A stretch of 38,064 nucleotides of DNA, taken from NCBI GenBank assembly GCA_964454445.1, contig CAYVTD010000031.1:1-38064 (forward strand), read 5' to 3'. A program made the position numbers and the translations under genes. Positions 33,501 to 38,064 of this stretch are shown piece after piece. Position 1 is the stretch's first letter. Each line of letters opens with the position of its first letter. Source of the DNA: CAYVTD01 sp964454445. GTDB lineage: Bacteria; Bacteroidota; Ignavibacteria; Kapaibacteriales; UBA2268. The notes under the pieces are model-generated. The model was not told where the DNA came from, did no database searches, and saw only the letters and a list, made by a program, of their open reading frames with translations.

Positions 33501-35200
33501 CTTCTGCAAAATCAGAACATTATGATTTTACTTTCAATATTGATAAATATATAAAACGACAGTCAATGTCCGGAAGAAACGTAGTTAAATTTTTAATAAA
33601 ACATCCTGAAATGTTCATTATTGAAAAAGAAATTTTTGGTATTTCAAATTTATCAGATAAAACAATTAATATTCTAAAAGATAATATTCAATCTTTAAAA
33701 AATCAGTATGAAATCGCATTAAAATTCTTTTATGAAATAGACAAACTCCAAATTATTAATCCATCATTTATACCAATTGGTGGAAATCATCATATCACAG
33801 CTAACGAATTACTTAATGCTATGAACAAAAACATTTCATTCATACATTACTATAATTTCTATTCAGGAGTAATTGAAGAAGCAAACAAAATAAAAAATCT
33901 GGAGAATACATCGACAGAAGTTGTTGAAAATAATGCTAAAAAACAGGTCCAAATCAAAAAATCAAAACCAAAGATTCTCTTTTTTATGTATGGTTGGAAC
34001 GAAGGTGGAGGCGGCACAACTTATCCACGAGCAGTTGCCTTAAAATTAGCAGAAATGGATTATGATATCTCTGTATTATATGCTGGTTTACGTCATCAAA
34101 AAATTGAAACACCTTATTATCTTGAGGAAACAATAAATAATGCTGTTAAACTGTTCGGTGTTTTCAATCGGAAATATGATTTTTTAATCACCGATAATCC
34201 ATTATTAGAAATTGAAGATAAAGATGTAATAAAACACTTAGAATATGTTTTGGAAAAATGTAAACCCGACATTGTTCATTATTACAATATTCTTGGTTTA
34301 TCTTTCAATTCAGCAAAACTAATCAAAGATAAAGGTATCCCATCTGTTTATACAACAGCAAATTACTATCCCATTGACCCCAAATTATATATGATTGAAA
34401 ATCAATTAATGAATTGGGAAAGCAGCGATTTCTTTGCTAACTCATCTTTACCCAAACAGTATTCACAATTAAAAGAAGATTTCAAATTAAGAGTTAATCA
34501 AGGTCGTAGATTTATAAATGAATTTACTAATTTAACTCTTGCTATATCCGAACGTGTCCGCGAAATATTCATTGATTTCGGAGGAGAACCTAATAAAATA
34601 AAAATCTTACATCAAATACCCGAAATTGTTACAAAAAAAGTTCAATTACAAAGCAAAGCAATTCATAATCCAGTTAGATTTGGTTTTATTGGCAGCATTT
34701 TACCTCACAAAGGGGTTCATAATATTATTTTAGCTGCTCAAATGATAAAAAACAATGCAGAATTCATTATTTATGGAGATGGTAACCAACAATATATCAA
34801 TCAGTTAAAAAGTATTGACAGAAGAAGTAAAGTTACGTTTCCCGGGCCTTATTCTCAAACTGATTTATTAAAAATAGCTGAAGATATTGATGTAATGATA
34901 ATTCCTTCAGTTTGGGAGGAATGTGCTGGCTTGGTTGTTCTTGAATCGCTTTACTTGGGAATTCCAGTTATTGCCTCGCGAATTGGAGGAATACCTGATT
35001 TCATCAAAAACAAAGAGAATGGTTATCTTTATCCATATAATTCCATAAGAAATCTTGCAGCAATCATTGATGATTTATCTCTAAATCCTGAAAAAATTCT
35101 CAAATTGCAAAACAATATCAAGATAGAATATACATTTAATGACTATGTAAATAAAGTTTTAAAAGTTTATGATAACATTTTATTAGAGAATCAAACATAA
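30533..35200 (+). CDS. 1555-residue multi-module glycosyltransferase (GT4-GT2-GT2-GT4)
   Basis: One chain with four recognisable glycosyltransferase modules. Residues 1-390 are GT4-like (ITHYTTLFGANRSL, and EAFGRVTIE as the EX7E motif). Residues ~400-620 are GT2 (FSIITPSFNQGKYIEQNI, AWLNADD). Residues ~782-1010 are a second GT2 (SVIIPTYNRSDILKRTL, VIDDGSTD, the INDD metal motif and an EDTEIGYRL base segment). Residues ~1140-1555 are a second GT4 (FFMYGWNEGGGGTTYPRA, GSILPHKGVHN and ECAGLVVLE as EX7E). A 150-residue A+T-rich stretch (~630-780) between the GT2 modules looks like a degraded GT-A fold. Such proteins build O-antigen or exopolysaccharide repeat units. There is no signal peptide; it acts at the cytoplasmic membrane face. 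It is strikingly A+T-rich compared with neighbours, suggesting transfer. Confidence 0.85.
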   Translation: MIKILFITHYTTLFGANRSLVELINGLKEYGYDLRLLSPETGPVTEKLKDSINKFYIIPFNRICEEKIDNKDKLIEQFINQTKSIYELIKDDKIDLIYSNSSVIGTGALISSMLNIPHIWHFRELTEEHYNYKYIFDKEFLKSLYSETEEIIVNSKYLANSLYLKDFSVIYNSVGYKNEIIKQSNDTRNKDQNLLCSVGLLHPTKYHNEAILALSSLHKYFPQMQLVIAGIGSEEAYLRQVARICNVHESVHFVGFVNEPLQLMKQAFLTLVCSRNEAFGRVTIESMSIKTPVVAYEQGGTREIIENYKNGIFYRNNYTDLANKILLLKANPELYSNISEQGHNSVVDNYTNEIYINKINCIIKKALENEIKSKPVTKSLTDNHKQNKIYHSIIEKRKYLKFSIITPSFNQGKYIEQNILSVLNQKYPNFEHIIVDGVSTDETIDILVKYQHLKWISEKDKGQADAINKAFKQANGDIIAWLNADDLYTESTFNIVNEFFINNPEKNVLQGNSILYNESSSASIPLNHHCYNFDNILQYWDGSTMPTQPSVFFRRSIIENDKLLDESLSYAMDYDLWCRISQKHKFYHLEHIFSIYRLHNKSKSGDLNEWKQFYPEWHSVYCRYKQYSLIIPKNKYLLTVIINFTIQDIERFISSVNLILSSRIQDINLIIFTRNNIYKYNNDFIKSNIKLNIYNIDVNNEIDLIALTLEKSDSYLYNFFNIDFDYNVNFFDIMTKEFLSYKQDILSIYETTYSSFVTLKPKTFYSKNYLEEIIGKAMEKKIETQFKISVIIPTYNRSDILKRTLQALSKQTLDPSFYEVIVIDDGSTDNSYYIVNNYSSKYNLKYIKQENTGPGAARNKGIINASSELILIINDDTILAADNLERHLEAHSKYQNEKLSVLGTFDYIKQAQTRPFIYFVQQTSHIFAYNILEPEKRYNYRFFWTCNISIKKQALIDVGLFDENFKDPMMEDTEIGYRLQKMGYQVLFYPSAKSEHYDFTFNIDKYIKRQSMSGRNVVKFLIKHPEMFIIEKEIFGISNLSDKTINILKDNIQSLKNQYEIALKFFYEIDKLQIINPSFIPIGGNHHITANELLNAMNKNISFIHYYNFYSGVIEEANKIKNLENTSTEVVENNAKKQVQIKKSKPKILFFMYGWNEGGGGTTYPRAVALKLAEMDYDISVLYAGLRHQKIETPYYLEETINNAVKLFGVFNRKYDFLITDNPLLEIEDKDVIKHLEYVLEKCKPDIVHYYNILGLSFNSAKLIKDKGIPSVYTTANYYPIDPKLYMIENQLMNWESSDFFANSSLPKQYSQLKEDFKLRVNQGRRFINEFTNLTLAISERVREIFIDFGGEPNKIKILHQIPEIVTKKVQLQSKAIHNPVRFGFIGSILPHKGVHNIILAAQMIKNNAEFIIYGDGNQQYINQLKSIDRRSKVTFPGPYSQTDLLKIAEDIDVMIIPSVWEECAGLVVLESLYLGIPVIASRIGGIPDFIKNKENGYLYPYNSIRNLAAIIDDLSLNPEKILKLQNNIKIEYTFNDYVNKVLKVYDNILLENQT

Positions 35201-35235
35201 AAAAAACCTTCCGAAGAAAAAACCTTCGGAAGGTT
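35199..35235 (-). terminator. Rho-independent terminator after mdh
   Basis: AACCTTCCGAAG (35205-35216) pairs with CTTCGGAAGGTT (35224-35235). On the minus strand the hairpin is followed by about eight T residues, which fits mdh ending at 35264. It touches the stop codon of the convergent glycosyltransferase gene. On the plus strand no T-run follows, so it serves mdh mainly. Confidence 0.85.
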
Positions 35236-35263
35236 GTAAATAATCAAAAAAAATAATAAAATA

Positions 35264-36199
35264 CTACATTTTCAGCAATTCCATTGCTTCTTTATTAGTT
35301 TTATCAACGTGAGTAGCTGAGTTGGCAAGAAGAGCCTTTTCTTCTTCATTTAAATTCATTTCTAATACTTTTTCAACACCGCCTTTGCCGAGAACGACCG
35401 GCACACCAAGCACCATATCTTTATATCCATATTCGCCTTCGAGTAATACCGAACAAGGTAAAATCCTCTTTTGGTCGCGAACTATCGATTCTACCATTTG
35501 TGTAACTGCTGCGGCAGGAGCATAATAAGCACTGCCCGATTTTAAATATTTTACAATTTCGCCACCGCCACCAGCTGCGCGAGCACAAATAGCATCGATT
35601 TTTTCTTTGGGCATAAGGTCAGTTAATGGTATGCCTGCAACAGTAGTAAATCTTGGCAAAGGAACCATGGTATCTCCGTGTCCACCAAGAATCATACCTT
35701 GAATGTCTTGCATCGAAACACCAAGTTCCATTGAAATAAACGAACGATAACGAGCAGTATCAAGAATGCCAGCCATGCCAAACACTTTGTTCCTTGGGAG
35801 CTTAGTCTTTTTAAGTGCAACGTAAGTCATTACATCTAATGGATTTGATACGATAATATAATAAGCGTTTGGAGAATACTTAAATGCGTTTTCGATACAA
35901 GTCGATACGATTTCAGCATTTTTGACAAGAAGATCGTCTCGGGTCATTCCTGGCTTGCGAGCCAACCCGGCGGTTTGAATAACAATATCTGAATCCTTTG
36001 TGTCTTCATAGCTATTTGCACCAAAAACCTTAGTATCTGAGCCAATAACAGGCATAGATTCATACATATCGAGACCTTTGCCTTGAGGAATGCCGTCAAG
36101 AATATCTATCAAGTAAACTTCTGATGCTAGTTCGCCATTAGCAAGTAATTGAGCTACCGTAGCGCCCACGTTACCAGCGCCAATAACAGTAATTTTCAT
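35264..36199 (-). CDS. mdh: Malate dehydrogenase (LDH-like type)
   Basis: A 311-residue NAD-dependent malate dehydrogenase. It converts malate to oxaloacetate in the TCA cycle or the reverse in reductive branches. It shows the nucleotide-binding GAGNVGATVAQLL and Asp32, which favours NAD over NADP. Substrate arginines are Arg81 and Arg87 (ARKPGMTRDDLL) and Arg150 (DTARYRSF), and the catalytic pair is Asp147 and His174 (GGHGDTMVPL). Arg81, rather than Gln, marks malate rather than lactate specificity. AAGGAG lies just before ATG 36199. gltA is upstream on the same strand, separated by a repeat hairpin, so the two TCA enzymes may share regulation. Confidence 0.95.
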   Translation of the reverse strand: MKITVIGAGNVGATVAQLLANGELASEVYLIDILDGIPQGKGLDMYESMPVIGSDTKVFGANSYEDTKDSDIVIQTAGLARKPGMTRDDLLVKNAEIVSTCIENAFKYSPNAYYIIVSNPLDVMTYVALKKTKLPRNKVFGMAGILDTARYRSFISMELGVSMQDIQGMILGGHGDTMVPLPRFTTVAGIPLTDLMPKEKIDAICARAAGGGGEIVKYLKSGSAYYAPAAAVTQMVESIVRDQKRILPCSVLLEGEYGYKDMVLGVPVVLGKGGVEKVLEMNLNEEEKALLANSATHVDKTNKEAMELLKM

Positions 36200-36261
36200 A
36201 TTTTTATACTCCTTGTGTTTTAATAATTATGTTATATTTAAAAAAGTTACAATTAAAATCA

Positions 36262-36313
36262 GTAGGCCAGACATTTCTGTCTGACCTAAAGTAGGTATTC
36301 TTGTCTAACATAA
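36262..36313. repeat. REP-like hairpin with a degenerate second copy between gltA and mdh
   Basis: A GTAGGCCAGACATTTCTG sequence is followed by its partial mirror (TGTCTGACC), forming a 9-bp stem with one mismatch (36265-36285). A weaker second copy (GTAGGTATTCTTGTCTAACA) follows directly. Both end in a CTAAA-like or ATAAA tail. It sits in the 127-base gap after gltA. It could act as an mRNA-end structure, but the duplicated layout looks like a dispersed palindromic repeat. Confidence 0.55.
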
Positions 36314-36326
36314 AAATAGCTAATCT

Positions 36327-37601
36327 TTACGCACCAACTAGTGCTTTAAATTTATTTGTTGGTAATGATTTCGGTCTTGTTATCGCATAGCCCATAGCAC
36401 GAGCAACGACCGCTTGCGAGCAGATGCCAAGTGCTCTTGAAATGCTAAACAGAACTGTATAATAGCTGAATTCTGTCATACCATAATGATATAATAATGA
36501 GCCGGAGCCGGCATCGACATTTGGCCAAGGATTGGAAATCTTGGAAATTTGTTTTAGCACTTCTGGCACTGCATCAAATACATTGGAAACTGTTTTAAAC
36601 ACTGTATCTTCGGCGCAATGTTGCTTGCCAAAGGCAAGGAATGCAGTAAAGCGTGGGTCAGTAACCCTAAGCACAGCGTGACCGTAGCCAGGTATGACTT
36701 TACCGGCATTGAGCGTATCCCAAGTGTATTGAGTAATCTGCTCGACAGTAGGTACACCACCAAATTTTTCGATGGTTTCCAACACCCAACCTAAACATTC
36801 TTGATTAGCTAGCCCGTGGAGAGGTCCTGCCAATCCATTTAAGCCTGCTGATAGCGAATAATACAAATCGGAGAGTGCCGAACTTACTGTTGCAGCTGAG
36901 TAAGCAGAAACGTTTCCACCTTCGTGGTCGCAATGCAATGTTAGGTAAAGGCGCATGAGCTTTGAAAGCTCGCCATTTGGATCGGGTAATCCAAGCATAC
37001 GAGCGAAATTCTGTCCCCAATCGGCATTCTTATCTGGCTCGATGCGAGGACCTTTGTCAAAACGAAGGCGATAGACATAAGCGCCAATTGCTGGCAACTT
37101 GGCAATGATGTTAAGAGTATCTTCCAAAGTCGGTTTCCAATAATCTGGCTTCTTGATGCCTTCTGCATAAGCTTTGGCGAATTCAGACTCTCTTTGCATT
37201 ACGAGAATTGCAGTATTAAACATTGCCATCGGATGTGAATCTTTGGGCATTGCTTCGAGGACTTTCCAAACATAATCGGGGACTTCGCAACGTGCTTGGA
37301 GTTCGCCCTGGATTTCTTTCATTTCTGCTTCATTTGGCAATTCGCCAGTTAAAAGCAACCAGAGAATCTCTTCCGGGTATTTGTCGGTAATCTTACCGAG
37401 TTCGATACCGCGAATAATCAAACCTTTGTCCGGGGGCACTTCTGAAGTGTCACAAACCAAACCTTTTACGCCTCTTAAGCCACCATAAGCCTGGGCTAGC
37501 GTAACTTCCGATACTTTCTTGGGACCGTGTTCTTTTACGAATGCGGCAATGTCTGCTTTTTCTTGCTCGAACTTTACAGCAAGTTTTTCTTTTAAAATCA
37601 T
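36327..37601 (-). CDS. gltA: Citrate synthase, eukaryotic-like (Si) type
   Basis: A 424-residue citrate synthase that condenses oxaloacetate and acetyl-CoA, the entry step of the TCA cycle. The three active-site segments are visible: LHCDHEGGNVSAYS (His of the oxaloacetate site), GYGHAVLRVTDPR (His and Arg) and NVDAGSGSLLYHYG (the catalytic Asp). The AGPLHGLANQECL and ACEVP-like N-terminal helices resemble the mitochondrial-type enzymes rather than the Gram-negative hexameric NADH-inhibited type. The chain ends without an obvious C-terminal extension. AAAGGAT lies before ATG 37601. It is upstream of mdh, an arrangement that puts two TCA enzymes in one transcriptional direction. Confidence 0.93.
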   Translation of the reverse strand: MILKEKLAVKFEQEKADIAAFVKEHGPKKVSEVTLAQAYGGLRGVKGLVCDTSEVPPDKGLIIRGIELGKITDKYPEEILWLLLTGELPNEAEMKEIQGELQARCEVPDYVWKVLEAMPKDSHPMAMFNTAILVMQRESEFAKAYAEGIKKPDYWKPTLEDTLNIIAKLPAIGAYVYRLRFDKGPRIEPDKNADWGQNFARMLGLPDPNGELSKLMRLYLTLHCDHEGGNVSAYSAATVSSALSDLYYSLSAGLNGLAGPLHGLANQECLGWVLETIEKFGGVPTVEQITQYTWDTLNAGKVIPGYGHAVLRVTDPRFTAFLAFGKQHCAEDTVFKTVSNVFDAVPEVLKQISKISNPWPNVDAGSGSLLYHYGMTEFSYYTVLFSISRALGICSQAVVARAMGYAITRPKSLPTNKFKALVGA

Positions 37602-37683
37602 TTTTATCCTTTCGATAAATAATGGAACTTGGAAAAGGTTGTTATTTATATATTATATAATAAAATGGGAAATATTATATACC

Positions 37684-37717
37684 AAAAAAAACAGCATAAT
37701 TCACTTGAATTATGCTG
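37684..37717 (-). terminator. Strong hairpin terminator upstream of gltA
   Basis: CAGCATAATTCA (37692-37703) and TGAATTATGCTG (37706-37717) are perfect 12-bp mirror arms around a 2-base centre. On the minus strand they are followed by eight T residues. It would stop minus-strand transcripts entering from the right before they reach gltA. The stop of a doubtful 73-codon ORF lies inside its stem. Confidence 0.8.
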
Positions 37718-37931
37718 CTATAAAGATTAAGTCTCTGTTGTGAGCAATGATAATCGAATTTAATATGTCTTCGGGCTGCTTTGCTACATATCTATTTCTT
37801 GGCTTGATCATATTGTTTAGTTTATAAGTATAATAAAGACTTTCTGTCAAATTCAGAATACTTTTTAAATATTCGCTCAATTTTTTATAGAAGTAAAATA
37901 AGGAAAAAAAAAGTGTTTTCCAAGTGTTCAA
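37710..37931 (-). CDS. Doubtful small ORF, 73 codons
   Basis: A minus-strand frame opens with TTG at 37931 or ATG at 37811 (33 residues). It ends at 37710 inside the terminator stem. The sequence is Lys/Asn/Tyr-rich and resembles no family I know. The C-terminal part (MIKPRNRYVAKQPEDILNS) looks more protein-like than the start. The correctly oriented terminator overlapping its end is the only support, so it could be a short gene, the remnant of one, or chance. Confidence 0.22.
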   Translation of the reverse strand: MNTWKTLFFSLFYFYKKLSEYLKSILNLTESLYYTYKLNNMIKPRNRYVAKQPEDILNSIIIAHNRDLIFIAA

Positions 37932-38064
37932 AGATGTTTTTTATAGATAAATTTAATTTTTACAAGTTTAATATCGTTTTGTAACCGTTTGTTGATTTTG
38001 TAAAATATTAAAAAAGCCCGCTATTTTTTAACAGCGGGCTTTTCATTTAAATATGCAATAGCTT
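37718..38064. other. Right-edge A+T-rich region without a confident gene
   Basis: Apart from the doubtful small ORF, I see no coding frame, RNA gene or repeat from 37718 to about 38010. The next clear element is the hairpin at 38012-38043. The promoter of whatever precedes gltA on the minus strand may be here, but no box is convincing. Confidence 0.4.
38012..38043. terminator. Bidirectional hairpin terminator at the right edge
   Basis: AAAAGCCCGCT (38012-38022) pairs with AGCGGGCTTTT (38033-38043), an 11-bp stem with a G/C-rich core. T runs follow on both strands (TTTT then CATT on plus, TTTTT on minus). It probably ends a gene lying to the right of the window on the minus strand, or is shared by convergent transcripts. 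Confidence 0.75.

Overview
The window is about 38 kb of A+T-rich bacterial DNA, broken once by a 100-N assembly gap, so it is a draft or metagenomic scaffold. Three large exported proteins end in type A sorting domains of the type IX secretion system (T9SS). With them occur Hydin-like Ig repeats, IgGFc-binding-like N-termini, a BamA/D15 barrel, a lipoprotein, a eukaryotic-type citrate synthase and HydG. This points to the Bacteroidota/Ignavibacteria/Kapabacteria side of the FCB group, probably an organism with an anaerobic or facultative mode. The lineage is an inference; no rRNA or tRNA gene was seen.

Left part (1-13.5 kb, almost all minus strand): the start of a membrane-protein gene runs off the left edge. 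Beside it lies a decayed composite gene (253-2141) whose layers are a thioredoxin-type arsenate reductase (ArsC) domain, a Cys-rich PAS domain, a sigma-54 AAA+ domain cut off before its lid, and a macro domain. It is broken by two TAA codons and a 5-bp tandem duplication. Removing the 5 bp restores one frame of 627 codons interrupted only by the two TAAs. Then come two tandem paralogous T9SS cargo proteins, a CheY-CheB methylesterase, a POTRA/BamA-like outer-membrane protein with palindromic boxes upstream, a lipoprotein and murF.

Middle (13.6-23.9 kb, plus strand): a small membrane protein and a 97-aa conserved-looking protein, an SDR oxidoreductase, a LOG-family protein, a TlpA-like periplasmic thioredoxin protein, a 1255-aa secreted VWA/WD40/Hydin/T9SS protein, and 1-pyrroline-5-carboxylate dehydrogenase with a strong terminator. 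Next is a non-coding array of 17-bp tandem repeats (24042-24445). It contains the assembly gap, has an internal 51-bp higher-order pattern, and is bordered by 22-bp inverted and about 31-bp direct repeats.

Right part (24.5-38 kb): minus-strand hydG, lpdA, an M20 amidohydrolase and an exported protein; a plus-strand pair of a methyltransferase and a 1555-aa four-module glycosyltransferase that is strikingly A+T-rich; and minus-strand mdh and gltA, two TCA-cycle genes separated by a REP-like hairpin. The right edge holds two clear hairpin terminators and one doubtful small ORF.

Most of the window is envelope and central-metabolism housekeeping. The parts that ordinary annotation does not explain are the ArsC-PAS-sigma54-macro fossil, the 17-bp array with its mirror-image borders, and the multi-module glycosyltransferase.
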